From positions 124,001-188,000 of the forward strand of contig NVUW01000004.1 in the NCBI GenBank assembly GCA_002733205.1: a DNA stretch of 64,000 nucleotides, in the 5' to 3' direction. Below, in pieces: positions 16,869 through 26,603 of the stretch. The number at the start of each line of letters is the position of its first letter. Position 1 is the first letter of the stretch. Below the pieces are notes generated by a model. That model saw nothing but the letters and a program-made list of their open reading frames with translations. It had not been told where the DNA came from and made no database searches. The stretch is from Thalassobium sp. (lineage in GTDB: Bacteria > Pseudomonadota > Gammaproteobacteria > Pseudomonadales > Oceanobacteraceae). The translations under genes and the position numbers were made by a program.

Positions 16869-17683
16869 CCTCTTCCTGGCCAAACAGTGACAAGTCACTG
16901 CCGTTTTCACAACAGGTTATCTGGCTGACCGGTGCCTCCAGCGGCATTGGCGAAGCACTGGTGCATGCATTACAGGCTGAATGCCGCCATCTGATTATCA
17001 GTGCCCGTAATGCTGAGGCACTGCAGCAATTAGCGGAAAACTACAATAATGTCAGTATCCAGGTTGCGGATATTACCAATGCGTCACAGATGCTGGCGGC
17101 GGCAGCGGCCATTAAAGCGCAATTCGGTCATATTGATACATTAATAGCCAATGCCGGTACCTGTGAATATGTCGATGTTGATCACTTTGATTCGGCATTA
17201 ATCCGGCGTGTTCATGAAACCAACTTTTTCGGTCTGATTAATACCGTTGAGGCAGCCCTGCCACTGTTGCAGGAAAGTCAGCGTGGCTACATTGCTGGCA
17301 TGAGCAGCAGTGTGACCTGGCTGGCAATGCCGCGTGCCCAGGCCTACGGCGCCAGCAAAGCCGCTGTTCGCCATTTTCTCGAATGCATGCAGGCAGACCT
17401 GAAACACAAAGGCATTGATGTCGGCATTATATCTCCGGGCTTTGTTCAGACGCCGCTTACCGACCGTAATGATTTCCCTATGCCGGGAAAAATCGATGCC
17501 GGGAAAGCCGCAGACATTATTGTTCACGGTCTGAAAAAACGGCAGCTGGAAGTTCGTTTCCCTTTCCTGTTCACCCTGATACTGCGGGTACTTGGCGCAC
17601 TACCCGCCAGCCTGCGTTTGAAAATCACCAGTGCCATGGCACGTAATAACCAACAGCCGGAAACCGGAGACCGTCACTCATGA
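16865..17683 (+). CDS. Short-chain dehydrogenase/reductase
   Basis: A 272-residue classical SDR. TGASSGIGEAL (about residues 20-30) is the NAD(P) glycine motif. NAG (LIANAGTC) and the catalytic Ser plus Y-x-x-x-K (AYGASKAAVRHF) are present. The C-terminal end has a hydrophobic stretch (LFTLILRVLGALPASL) that may place it at the membrane. The substrate is unknown; its position suggests an acyl or lipid-derived carbonyl. Confidence 0.88.
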   Translation: MTSSWPNSDKSLPFSQQVIWLTGASSGIGEALVHALQAECRHLIISARNAEALQQLAENYNNVSIQVADITNASQMLAAAAAIKAQFGHIDTLIANAGTCEYVDVDHFDSALIRRVHETNFFGLINTVEAALPLLQESQRGYIAGMSSSVTWLAMPRAQAYGASKAAVRHFLECMQADLKHKGIDVGIISPGFVQTPLTDRNDFPMPGKIDAGKAADIIVHGLKKRQLEVRFPFLFTLILRVLGALPASLRLKITSAMARNNQQPETGDRHS

Positions 17684-18939
17684 AAGAACGTATTGCAATT
17701 ATTGGCTCTGGAATTTCCGGTCTGACCTCGGCCTGGCTATTGCGTGAAAAGTACGACGTTCACCTTTATGAAGCTGGCGATTACCTGGGTGGTCACACTC
17801 AGACCAATGATATTAACGTTGACGGTAAAACGTATCCGGTGAACAGCGGCTTTATTGTTTTTAACGACTGGACTTACCCGAACTTTATTCGACTGATGGA
17901 TCGGTTGGGAGTTGCTGCAGAAGATTCCGACATGAGCTTCAGCGTTAAATGTGAGCGCTCAGGCATAGAATATAATGGCCATACGCTGGACTCCCTGTTT
18001 GCCCAACGAAAAAATATCTTTAATTTCCGCTTTCTGTGGATGATCCGTGACATTCTGAAATTTAATAAAGAAACCCGAGCTGAACTGGAATCCGGAACGG
18101 TCAGCAACAGCGAAACTCTGGGCAGTTACCTGGAGCGTAAGGGTTACAGCGATTATTTCCGCCGCTATTACATTATCCCGATGGGCGCTGCGATCTGGTC
18201 AGCCAGCGAAGCCATGATGATGGATTTCCCGTTGTACTTTTTCCTGCGATTTTTTAATAACCACGGCATGCTCAGTGTGGATGAGCGCCCGCAATGGCGT
18301 GTTATCAGTAATGGCTCCCGCAGTTATGTCAGACGAATTGAGCAGGATCTCAACGCAGATCAGATTTATCTGAACACTGAAGTTACCCGTGTGGAACGCG
18401 ACAGTCTCGGTGTCATGCTGTATTCAGCGCGTGGTGCCGAACGCTTCTCCCAGGTTATCTTTGCCTGCCACAGTGATCAGGCGCTGAAAATGCTGGCACA
18501 GCCTACTCAGACCGAGCAGGACATCCTTGGCGCTATTCCTTATAAAATGAATGATGTTGTCCTGCATACCGACAGCAGCATTTTGCCGCGCAGTAAAAAA
18601 GCCTGGGCCGCCTGGAACTACCACATCGGCCAAAAAAATCAGGACACCGTCGCGGTTACCTATTACATGAACCGTCTGCAGAATTTTGATGATGCGCCGG
18701 TGGATTTCTGCGTAACCCTGAACAAAACGCAGGATATAGATCCGACAAAAATCCTGCGCTCATTCCGTTACGCTCATCCGGTGTTTACGCTGGAAGGTAT
18801 GGCTGCACAAAAACGTCATGCTGAGATCAGCGGTAATAACCGCAGCCATTTCTGTGGTGCTTACTGGTTTAATGGTTTTCATGAAGACGGTGTTAAAAGT
18901 GCTCTGCGCGTAACCGAATCTCTGGGAGTGTCTCTATGA
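17680..18939 (+). CDS. Flavin amine-oxidase-like protein of the Cfa cluster
   Basis: A 419-residue FAD protein. The N-terminal [17 protein letters not shown] is the dinucleotide motif, followed by GGHTQTNDI (the FAD GG motif) and [15 protein letters not shown]. It belongs to the NAD/FAD-binding amine-oxidase-like family regularly paired with DUF1365 and a Cfa-like methyltransferase. In furan-fatty-acid pathways a flavoprotein of this operon type is a candidate for desaturating the methylated acyl chain; I do not assign a proven step. Four-base overlaps on both sides. Confidence 0.85.
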   Translation: MKERIAIIGSGISGLTSAWLLREKYDVHLYEAGDYLGGHTQTNDINVDGKTYPVNSGFIVFNDWTYPNFIRLMDRLGVAAEDSDMSFSVKCERSGIEYNGHTLDSLFAQRKNIFNFRFLWMIRDILKFNKETRAELESGTVSNSETLGSYLERKGYSDYFRRYYIIPMGAAIWSASEAMMMDFPLYFFLRFFNNHGMLSVDERPQWRVISNGSRSYVRRIEQDLNADQIYLNTEVTRVERDSLGVMLYSARGAERFSQVIFACHSDQALKMLAQPTQTEQDILGAIPYKMNDVVLHTDSSILPRSKKAWAAWNYHIGQKNQDTVAVTYYMNRLQNFDDAPVDFCVTLNKTQDIDPTKILRSFRYAHPVFTLEGMAAQKRHAEISGNNRSHFCGAYWFNGFHEDGVKSALRVTESLGVSL

Positions 18940-19889
18940 TATTCAGCCGCGGTGACTCTGCGATGCAGACCGGAAAATCGCTGGATATGATCCGCCACAG
19001 CGCGGTTTATACCGGCTGGGTTCGTCATCGCCGTTTCACCCGGGCAGACAATAAGCTGCGCTATAACGTCTGCATGGTCATGCTGGACCTGGATGAAGTT
19101 GATCAGGTAATGGCATTGCACCCATTATGGAAGAGTGGCCACAAGGGACTGGCGTTGATTCGTTTTTGCCGTGATGACTATTTTGCAGCGGAACAAAAAA
19201 TCTGTGATCAGGCTTCCGATCTGAAACGCTTGCTGGTGAATACTTTTTATCAGGAGCTTGGAGAGCGTGTTGAGCGCGTTTCTTTACTGACCAACCTGCG
19301 CAGCTTTGGCTACCTGATTAATCCGGTCAGTTTTTATTTTGGCTACCGTGCTGATGGCAGCCTTGCAGGTATTCTGGCCGAAATAACCAATACCCCCTGG
19401 GATGAGCGCTTTCATTATACGCTGGCGACAGCTGACAACGCCTCATCAGAAAAACAGCAGGGCATTGCACCATCCCGCCAGTTGGTCAGCGCTTCTTTTA
19501 AAGGCTTCCACGGCTACGAATATCGCTTTAATAAGAACTTCCATGTATCGCCGTTTAATCCCATGTCGATGGAATACCGCTGGGTCATCCAGCAACCGGG
19601 AGAAGAACTGCTGATTCATATGGATACGTTTAACCTTGAGAATCAGGGTCATAAAGATTTTGATGCCACCATGAAGCTGGAAAGGCATGAGTTTTCCCGC
19701 GCCATGATGAGCAAAGTACTGTGGCGCTTTCCGTTTATGACACTGAAAGTTATGGCCGGAATTTACTGGAATGCTCTTAAACTCTGGCTCCGCCGTTCTA
19801 CGTTTTACGACCACCCGGGAACGTCATCTCCCGATCATTCAATACATTCCAAGTCTGAGGCCAGCTCTGGCCAGGAGCAACCACGATGA
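18936..19889 (+). CDS. DUF1365 protein
   Basis: A 317-residue DUF1365 member, recognised from [43 protein letters not shown] and the conserved partner order (amine-oxidase-like, DUF1365, Cfa-like). Function is unknown; it is thought to take part in modified fatty-acid formation. The start overlaps the previous stop (ATGA). An in-frame ATG at 18963 is an alternative start. The C-terminus is a polar tail. Confidence 0.85.
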   Translation: MIFSRGDSAMQTGKSLDMIRHSAVYTGWVRHRRFTRADNKLRYNVCMVMLDLDEVDQVMALHPLWKSGHKGLALIRFCRDDYFAAEQKICDQASDLKRLLVNTFYQELGERVERVSLLTNLRSFGYLINPVSFYFGYRADGSLAGILAEITNTPWDERFHYTLATADNASSEKQQGIAPSRQLVSASFKGFHGYEYRFNKNFHVSPFNPMSMEYRWVIQQPGEELLIHMDTFNLENQGHKDFDATMKLERHEFSRAMMSKVLWRFPFMTLKVMAGIYWNALKLWLRRSTFYDHPGTSSPDHSIHSKSEASSGQEQPR

Positions 19890-21148
19890 AAAGCCTGACC
19901 ATGAATCCGGAAAACATGCACTGGCTGGATCGCCTGTGCCGTAATGCGCTGTTCCGCACCCTGGAAAATCTGCATACCGGTTGTATCCGTCTGCACGAAG
20001 GCAGCCAACAGCATATTTTTGGTAATGCCAACGATCCGGAATACGATGTTTCATTGCAGATACACGATGCCGAGGCTTATCGAAATATCGCCCTGAATGG
20101 CAGCGTGGGTGCCGGTGAATCGTATATGACCGGCGACTGGAGCAGCGATAACCTGCCCCTGCTGATCCGCGTTCTGGCACGCAATAAAGATGTGGTCGAC
20201 AACATCGACGGTGGTCTGGCCAATATCGGTAAAGTCTTGCTCAAAGGGTTTCATTACCTTAATCGCAATACCGAAAAAGGCTCACGCCGTAATATCGCAG
20301 CCCATTACGATTTGGGTAACGATATGTTCGAGCTGTTTCTTGATCCGACCATGATGTATTCCAGCGGAATATTTCCTGCAGAAACATCCAGCATGGAAGA
20401 AGCCTCTGTTTATAAACTGGATCGTATCTGCCAGAAGCTGCAACTCACAGCGGAAGATCATCTGGTGGAAATTGGTACCGGCTGGGGCAGCATGGCCATT
20501 CATGCCGCCAAACACTACGGTTGTAAAGTCACAACCACCACCATTTCTGAAGAGCAGTTTGCCTGGGCCGAACGTCGCGTCCGCGAAGAAGGTCTGGAAG
20601 ATAAAATCACCCTGCTGAAAAAAGATTACCGCGCACTGGAAGGTCAGTTTGACAAATTAGTGTCGATTGAAATGATCGAGGCGGTAGGTCATCAGTTTCT
20701 GAATACCTATATCGAAACCTGTAGCCGCCTGCTGAAAGATGACGGTATCGCCCTGATTCAGGCCATTACAATCGACGACCAGCGCTATGAACAGGCAAAA
20801 AATGAAGTCGATTTTATTAAGCGTTATATATTCCCAGGCAGCTTCATTCCCTGCGTTACCGCCATCAGCCAGGCGGTCAGTCGCGCCAGTGATATGAAAA
20901 TGATTCATATGGAAGATATTACGCCACACTATGCCCGCACACTGGACGCCTGGCGTCAGCGATTTCTCAGCAATAAAGAGCAGATTAAAGCGCTGGGATA
21001 TGATGATACTTTTATCCGTTTATGGGATTTTTATTTCGCTTACTGCGAAGGTGGCTTTGCGGAACGGGTGATTGGTGATGTGCAGTTAATTTTTGCCAAG
21101 CCATTAAATCGTCGCCCTCCTTTATTAGGGGCTGTTAACGCTGAGTGA
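19886..21148 (+). CDS. Cyclopropane-fatty-acid-synthase-like SAM methyltransferase (UfaM/Cfa type)
   Basis: A 420-residue SAM-dependent enzyme that adds a methyl(ene) to an unsaturated phospholipid acyl chain. The N-terminal lipid-binding part (to about residue 130) is followed by [25 protein letters not shown], the SAM motif [15 protein letters not shown] (about 190-204), [10 protein letters not shown] and [13 protein letters not shown], the Cfa bicarbonate/active-site region. Its position beside DUF1365 and photolyase matches ufaM of furan-fatty-acid clusters rather than a stress cfa. Product (cyclopropane or 11-methyl) cannot be read from sequence. Confidence 0.88.
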   Translation: MKSLTMNPENMHWLDRLCRNALFRTLENLHTGCIRLHEGSQQHIFGNANDPEYDVSLQIHDAEAYRNIALNGSVGAGESYMTGDWSSDNLPLLIRVLARNKDVVDNIDGGLANIGKVLLKGFHYLNRNTEKGSRRNIAAHYDLGNDMFELFLDPTMMYSSGIFPAETSSMEEASVYKLDRICQKLQLTAEDHLVEIGTGWGSMAIHAAKHYGCKVTTTTISEEQFAWAERRVREEGLEDKITLLKKDYRALEGQFDKLVSIEMIEAVGHQFLNTYIETCSRLLKDDGIALIQAITIDDQRYEQAKNEVDFIKRYIFPGSFIPCVTAISQAVSRASDMKMIHMEDITPHYARTLDAWRQRFLSNKEQIKALGYDDTFIRLWDFYFAYCEGGFAERVIGDVQLIFAKPLNRRPPLLGAVNAE

Positions 21149-21158
21149 GCACCGTGAT

Positions 21159-21668
21159 ATGAATGTCCTGCTGAATACGTCTGCCTCCGCTAAAAAAATT
21201 GCGTTGCTGCTGAATATCATTGGTTTCCAGCTTTGCTGGGCGGCCTGTGTGATTGGCGGTACGCAATGGGCAGCCGTCTGCGTACCGTTGTTTTTATGTT
21301 GGCACTGGACGCAACGTAAGCCCGGAGAGTTATGGTTGATTGCTTTAATAACCCTTGGCGGGAGCTTGTTTGACAGTTTATTGCTGAACCTGAATTTAAT
21401 GGCTTTTCCTGACCATGACGGAGCCCTTATTCCGTTATGGCTGATGCTGTTATGGAGTGCCTTTGCCGCGACGTTGCGCCACTCCATGGCGTGGTTACTG
21501 CAAAAACCGTTATTGGCCGCCCTGCTCGGTGGGATTGCCGCTCCCTGGAGTTATTATGCCGGTTCGCTGTTTAATGTGATTGAGCTTACGGCGCCGGTGC
21601 TGGTACTGATCGCCGTAGCCTGGGCGTTATTATTAGCAGCATTAAGTCTCTATTGGCGGGAGAAATAA
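21159..21668 (+). CDS. DUF2878 membrane protein
   Basis: A 169-residue integral membrane protein with about five hydrophobic segments and the DUF2878 hallmarks GFQLCWAACVIGG near the N-terminus and LGGIAAPWSYYAG near residue 125. Function unknown. It starts 10 bases after the methyltransferase stop, so it belongs to the operon. It could place or transport the modified lipid, but nothing in the sequence proves this. Confidence 0.8.
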   Translation: MNVLLNTSASAKKIALLLNIIGFQLCWAACVIGGTQWAAVCVPLFLCWHWTQRKPGELWLIALITLGGSLFDSLLLNLNLMAFPDHDGALIPLWLMLLWSAFAATLRHSMAWLLQKPLLAALLGGIAAPWSYYAGSLFNVIELTAPVLVLIAVAWALLLAALSLYWREK

Positions 21669-21671
21669 ATC

Positions 21672-22505
21672 ATGTTTACTCCGTTGTTTAAGCATTGCGC
21701 GGCAATCCTGTATGGGCTGGCAGTATTCTTACCACTAGCCGGTAATACACATGCCGACAATACCGATAACTCCGACAATACCGATGTCATCTTTTACCAT
21801 GGTGAAGCCTACGCTCTGGATGATCCCACAACCCTGATCTACCGCGAAGAGCATCAACTGCAGTTACGCAATGGCTTGCCTTATCAGCGAGAAGTGAATT
21901 ACTTCGATGCAGAAGGTAAAAAGATTGCACAAAAAGAGAATCGTTATTTTAACAATGCTGCCGCTCCGGATTTCCGTTTGCACGATCTGCGTAATAACTA
22001 CCGCGAGCAGGCACTCTATAACGACGATGGCAGTCTGACATTAAGCCTGCAGGAAAGTGACGGGCAGGAGTGGCAAAAAAGCCGCATAAAAAACCTGCCC
22101 GACAACCTGATTATTGATGCCGGATTCGATGAATTTGTTCGCCGCCACTGGCAAGCGTTACTGGCCGGTGATCAGGTCAACTTCAGTTTTGCTTCCGCCG
22201 CCCGCCAGGATCTGGTCAGTTTCCGGCTGCAAAAGACATCCGCCAATGAACAGCAGTTAGTACTCAGCATGCGTCTTCAATCACGTCTGTTATCCTGGTT
22301 GCTGGACCCGATTGAGCTGACTTACGAGCGTCCAACCCAGCGACTGCTGCGTTACCGGGGACTGAGCAATATTCTTGATGAGCAGGGTAACAGTTACAAA
22401 GCCGATATCCGCTATCAGTATCCTGCGGCGATGCCGGTTAATGCCAGTTCCGGCGATACCAGCTCCGACGATACCCATTCCGGCAGCCCAGCCAATGACC
22501 AATAA
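21672..22505 (+). CDS. Exported protein of unknown family, end of photoprotection operon
   Basis: A 277-residue protein with a signal peptide (FKHCAAILYGLAVFLPLAGN, cleavage near THA) and a beta-rich mature part with paired charged and aromatic residues (IYREEHQLQLRNGL, VNFSFASAARQDLVSF). Family not recognised. The C-terminal 20 residues are low-complexity Ser/Asp/Gly. It begins 3 bases after the DUF2878 stop and is the last gene of the operon. A periplasmic role in handling modified lipid would fit but is only inferred. Confidence 0.7.
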   Translation: MFTPLFKHCAAILYGLAVFLPLAGNTHADNTDNSDNTDVIFYHGEAYALDDPTTLIYREEHQLQLRNGLPYQREVNYFDAEGKKIAQKENRYFNNAAAPDFRLHDLRNNYREQALYNDDGSLTLSLQESDGQEWQKSRIKNLPDNLIIDAGFDEFVRRHWQALLAGDQVNFSFASAARQDLVSFRLQKTSANEQQLVLSMRLQSRLLSWLLDPIELTYERPTQRLLRYRGLSNILDEQGNSYKADIRYQYPAAMPVNASSGDTSSDDTHSGSPANDQ

Positions 22506-22645
22506 CATCTGATAACAGGTAATGCTGCAGTAGCCAGGCAGGCGACAGCAATGTGTGACAATGGTTCACTTTGCATTCATATTCAGCTGTTAACATAAGC
22601 AATATTGTGAATACGTCTGTGATCAGGCAACAGGGAATCCGTACG

Positions 22646-24724
22646 ATGAAATCACTGCTCAAACTACGTCGCCATTCTGCTAAAGCCAGCCGCCCGCACC
22701 TGCTGCCGCTGATGATTCCGGCATTGCTGCTGGCACCTGTCGCGGCGGCTGAAGAAAACGATAGTGTTAAACTGGATACCGTTCAGATCAGCGGCCAGGA
22801 AGAAAAACTGACGGAAATCTCCACCGAAAAACTGCTGAAAATTCCGGGTTCCGGTAATGACCCGTTACGGGCGATTGAAAGCCTGCCCGGCGTAACCTTT
22901 GCCGGTGGCCGGACATCGGCTCCGGCGGTACGTGGTTCGTCACCCGATGATAACGCCTACATTATCGACTTTATCCCGGTTGGTTATATTTTTCATACCG
23001 ACTCATCGAGTATTTTAAGCGATAACGTTGTTGAAGATTTCACCCTCGAAACGGCGGCGTTTCCGGCTCAATACAACAATGCTACCGGCGCAGTGATTGA
23101 TGCAACGTCGCGCTCCCCTTATTACGATCGCAGCCAGTTTATTATTGATGCCAGCCTGCTGAAGGCCGGTATTTTTATCGAACAACCTATCAGTGAAAAC
23201 CAAAGTTTTTACGTTGCCGCCCGCCAGAGTTTATTCCAGTACTACATCGAAAACTTCCTCGATGACGAAGACTTTGAATTCACCACCGTTCCCGAATACT
23301 ACGATTATCAGGGTAAATACGAATACCGCATCAGCGCCACTGAAACACTGTCATTCCAGGCCATAGGCTCACGCGATAAAGCCGGATTACTGTTCGCAGA
23401 AGACTCTGATTTTGTATTGCAGGACCCGGGATTATCCGGCGGTCTGGATTTTGAAGCCTTTTTTAACAGCCAGGGGCTGGTCTGGGAAAAACTGTATAAC
23501 AGTGGCATGACCCATAAAATCGGCCTGTCGCAAATGGAGCAGAAGTTTAGCTTTAACGTCGGCAGAGATAACAGAATCGATGTAAAAGTAAACGACTACA
23601 ATTTGCGCAGCCAGTTCAGCTACCCGCTGAATTACCAGCATGAGTTACGCTGGGGACTGGAGTTCACCGAAAGCCAGATCAGCTATAAAGGCCGCTTCGA
23701 AGCCCCGCCCTGTGATGAATTCACCCCGGACTGCCGCATTGTCGATGGCACGGAAGTTTTGGAAGGTGACGGTAAACCCACTATTTACCATTATGATGCG
23801 CACCTGGCTGATGCCTGGGATATCACCCCGGACTGGACACTGACGCCGGGTATTGCACTGTCTTATGACGATTACACCGAGCAGTATTTCACTGAGCCAC
23901 GCCTGCAAAGCCGTTGGCAGTTCAGCACGGACTGGTGGTTTACCAGTGCCTATGGTCAACATCATATTTTACCGGATAACCTCGGCGAATATGTCGTGCC
24001 CTTTGGTAACCGCGACCTGAAACAACCCACTGCCACGCATTATGAGTTAGGGCTGGAAAACCAGCTGGATAACGACATGCTGTGGAAGGTCGAGGTTTAT
24101 TATAAAGATCTGGAAAATATCATCGTCTCCCGCCCGGGGCAGGAAAATTACGCCAGTCTGACTGATGCTGAATACAATGATCTGCCGCTTTATACCAACG
24201 ATGCCGATGGCAAGGCCTGGGGGATGGAATTCTTCCTGAATAAAAACCTGACCGAGCGCTGGTATGGCTGGGTGTCGGTCGCATATTCCCGTACCTTCCG
24301 TACCAATAATTTAACCGATGATGATTTCAGCTATAACTACGACCAGCCGGTTATTATTAATAGCGTGGCGAATTACCAGCTGAATAAAGATTGGCAAATT
24401 GGTTTTAAATGGCGCTACCAGAGCGGCCAGCTGATTACTCCATTGGAAGACGCGATTCAGGATGCCGACGATCCGGCGTTGTATAACCCGATTTATGGCA
24501 GTGTCAATTCCGAGCGCTTACCGGCCTATCACAAACTGGACGTCCGGGCGGACCGTACGTATCGCTTCAGCGGCTGGGAAATGGATTTCTATGCAGAAAT
24601 TCTTAACCTTTACGGACGTGATAACGTCACCGGCTACGAATACAAAGGCGCGGATTACAGCGAAAAAGAAGAAGTCACCGATTTGCCCACCATTATTTCT
24701 TTTGGTATCAAAGCCAAACTCTGA
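22646..24724 (+). CDS. TonB-dependent-receptor-like outer-membrane protein
   Basis: A 692-residue outer-membrane beta-barrel. The signal peptide ends near PVAAA, then a short KLDTVQISG stretch leads to the plug domain (LLKIPGSGNDPLRAIESLPG, SSPDDNAYIIDFIPVGY). The barrel covers the rest and shows long alternating aromatic strands. The plug lacks a clear siderophore signature, and substrate is unknown. ATG 22646 is chosen over an upstream ATG at 22571 because AGGGA precedes it and the signal peptide starts cleanly. It begins 140 bases after the photoprotection operon and is probably separate. Confidence 0.8.
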   Translation: MKSLLKLRRHSAKASRPHLLPLMIPALLLAPVAAAEENDSVKLDTVQISGQEEKLTEISTEKLLKIPGSGNDPLRAIESLPGVTFAGGRTSAPAVRGSSPDDNAYIIDFIPVGYIFHTDSSSILSDNVVEDFTLETAAFPAQYNNATGAVIDATSRSPYYDRSQFIIDASLLKAGIFIEQPISENQSFYVAARQSLFQYYIENFLDDEDFEFTTVPEYYDYQGKYEYRISATETLSFQAIGSRDKAGLLFAEDSDFVLQDPGLSGGLDFEAFFNSQGLVWEKLYNSGMTHKIGLSQMEQKFSFNVGRDNRIDVKVNDYNLRSQFSYPLNYQHELRWGLEFTESQISYKGRFEAPPCDEFTPDCRIVDGTEVLEGDGKPTIYHYDAHLADAWDITPDWTLTPGIALSYDDYTEQYFTEPRLQSRWQFSTDWWFTSAYGQHHILPDNLGEYVVPFGNRDLKQPTATHYELGLENQLDNDMLWKVEVYYKDLENIIVSRPGQENYASLTDAEYNDLPLYTNDADGKAWGMEFFLNKNLTERWYGWVSVAYSRTFRTNNLTDDDFSYNYDQPVIINSVANYQLNKDWQIGFKWRYQSGQLITPLEDAIQDADDPALYNPIYGSVNSERLPAYHKLDVRADRTYRFSGWEMDFYAEILNLYGRDNVTGYEYKGADYSEKEEVTDLPTIISFGIKAKL

Positions 24725-24749
24725 TCAGTGAACGAATACGCAATGCCCA

Positions 24750-25376
24750 TCAGACGATGGGCAGTTCCATATATTCATGACTGCCGACACCGCCAAAGGC
24801 CGAGCTAAAGCCACCATGGCGGATCATCCCCGGCTTAAATCCCAAACGCAGATACAAGGCCCGCGCCCGTGGATTATTATCCGCCACATCCAGCGCAACA
24901 TGCGTCAGGCGTGATGCTTTAGCCCGCAGCATCAGCTGCTGCACCAATTGCTCACCAATCCCACGACCTCGCAACTCCGGCTTAACCCCCAACTGATAAA
25001 TCAGCCCGCGGTTTGCCTGTGGTGGCCGGATAACCTGCTCGGTACGCAAGCCGCGGAATATCACACCGGGAACTTGCCGCGCCGCATAAAAACTGCCGAT
25101 ATCACGCAACGCCGCCAGCATAAAGCCTGCACTTTCTGGCTGAGTACGCAATGCTCCTACCGCCACAACATCACCATCCACCAAGGCTGCCAGATGCTGC
25201 TGAAAACCAAATTCAGAACGACCGTTAATAAAGGCATGACGGAGAAAATCCTGCGCTTCCCGTTCATGGCGGCTGCAGAACACGTAGTTGAAAGCTCCGG
25301 GACCGGAGCTGTAAATCAGGGGAACCGCCGCACTGACATCAGCAGCCACACAGGGGCGAAAACTCAGGTTCTGCAT
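24750..25376 (-). CDS. GNAT-family N-acetyltransferase
   Basis: A 208-residue protein of the Gcn5-related acetyltransferase fold. The acetyl-CoA motif A is LGVKPELRGRGIGEQLV (about residues 129-145; R/Q-x-x-G-x-G/A), and ALDVADNNPRARALYLRLGF follows. Substrate unknown. GAGG lies seven bases before the ATG. It is divergent from the LysR gene at 25571 across a 194-bp promoter region with a split 10-bp inverted repeat. A hairpin at 24744-24763 overlaps its stop. Confidence 0.85.
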   Translation of the reverse strand: MQNLSFRPCVAADVSAAVPLIYSSGPGAFNYVFCSRHEREAQDFLRHAFINGRSEFGFQQHLAALVDGDVVAVGALRTQPESAGFMLAALRDIGSFYAARQVPGVIFRGLRTEQVIRPPQANRGLIYQLGVKPELRGRGIGEQLVQQLMLRAKASRLTHVALDVADNNPRARALYLRLGFKPGMIRHGGFSSAFGGVGSHEYMELPIV

Positions 25377-25397
25377 ATTGCAGCCTCGCTCTTTATT

Positions 25398-25511
25398 ATT
25401 TTGGAACTAAAGTACATTTTTTAATCATACACGTCCAGACTGGGACGCTGATGCTAAAGACAGCCATTTTTTTAGCCAATCACGTTTTTTTTATAGCTAT
25501 TGTTCCAAAAT
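25398..25511. promoter_or_regulatory. Split inverted repeat between GNAT and LysR genes
   Basis: ATTTTGGAAC (25398-25407) and its exact complement GTTCCAAAAT (25502-25511) lie 94 bases apart in the divergent promoter region. A LysR protein could bridge them, but no intervening T-N11-A box was checked in detail. Confidence 0.4.
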
Positions 25512-25570
25512 CACCTTTAAAATTCGGCAATAGCCCCTATATTGAATCCATTCGCAAGAGGAACTGTCCC

Positions 25571-26560
25571 ATGTTGATTGGTAAGCGTGAAGAATTTGAT
25601 CTGAACGAGATGGCTATCTTCGTTCATGTTGTAGAAGCCGGCAGCTTTACCGGTGCCGCTAAAAACCTTGGACTGCCCAAGTCCACGGTCAGCCGTAAGA
25701 TCACCCAGCTGGAAGAACGTCTCGGCGTACGCCTGATTCAGCGCACCACCCGCAGCCTGCGCCTGACCGATACCGGCAACGCTTATTACAACCACTGCGC
25801 GCGTATTCTCAGCGAGATTGAAGAAGCCAATATCGCCGTTACCCAGATGCAAAGCACCCCAACCGGGACACTGCGTATCACCGCTCCGGTATTGTTTGGT
25901 TCTACCGTTCTGTCGAGCCTGGTGGCTGAATTTATGGAACAGCATCCACAGGTGATGGTTGATCTGGTGCTGTCTGATCAGCGTCTCGATCTGGTACAGG
26001 AAGGCATCGACGTGGCATTCCGTATCGGTCAGCTGGAAGATTCTTCACTGATCGGCCGTTACCTCGGCGATGTGCGCGCTATTTTATGCGCCAGCCCGGA
26101 ATACCTCGAACGCCACAGCATGCCAAGCCATCCTGAGCAATTACACGAACACCGCCTGCTGACCGGTTCACAGTGGCTGCAGTGGCCAATGAGCGGACCG
26201 CAGGAAGAACAATACACCGTGCAGGTTAAGCCACGACTGCAGGTTAATGATTTTGCCAGCCTGTATGCACTGACCCTGTCCGGCGCCGGCATTTCACCAG
26301 TTCCCATGCTGATTGCCGCTCCGGCGATCCGTGCCGGTAATCTGGTACCGGTGCTGTGTGACTGGCCGTTTGAAGCCAGCCCGATTCATGCGCTGTACCC
26401 GAGCAACCGCCATCTGTCGGCCAAAGTCCGCAGCTTCGTCGATTTCGTCATCGACAGCATCCGCCCTAATCCACCCTGGGAAGTCGAGTTGCTGGAAAGC
26501 GCTTGTCCAAACGGAGATACAGGCAAAACAGACGACGTGCAGAAACCAGCCGTGCACTGA
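25571..26560 (+). CDS. LysR-family transcriptional regulator
   Basis: A 329-residue regulator. The N-terminal helix-turn-helix is FVHVVEAGSFTGAAKNLGLP followed by KSTVSRKITQLEERLG, and the substrate-binding domain follows from about residue 95 (GTLRITAPVLFGSTVL). ATG 25571 fits family length; an upstream ATG at 25451 adds 40 residues with no domain. GAGG lies nine bases before it. It is divergent from the GNAT gene, which it may control. The effector is unknown. C-terminal tail after residue 305 is polar and atypical. Confidence 0.9.
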   Translation: MLIGKREEFDLNEMAIFVHVVEAGSFTGAAKNLGLPKSTVSRKITQLEERLGVRLIQRTTRSLRLTDTGNAYYNHCARILSEIEEANIAVTQMQSTPTGTLRITAPVLFGSTVLSSLVAEFMEQHPQVMVDLVLSDQRLDLVQEGIDVAFRIGQLEDSSLIGRYLGDVRAILCASPEYLERHSMPSHPEQLHEHRLLTGSQWLQWPMSGPQEEQYTVQVKPRLQVNDFASLYALTLSGAGISPVPMLIAAPAIRAGNLVPVLCDWPFEASPIHALYPSNRHLSAKVRSFVDFVIDSIRPNPPWEVELLESACPNGDTGKTDDVQKPAVH

Positions 26561-26603
26561 GCACGGCCTAACCAGATCCGACACAGCCTTACAGGGATGT
26601 TTT

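Noticed and set aside
24744..24763. Hairpin at the end of the GNAT gene as terminator
   Set aside because: A 7-bp stem overlaps the stop and has no T run on either strand. Not claimed.
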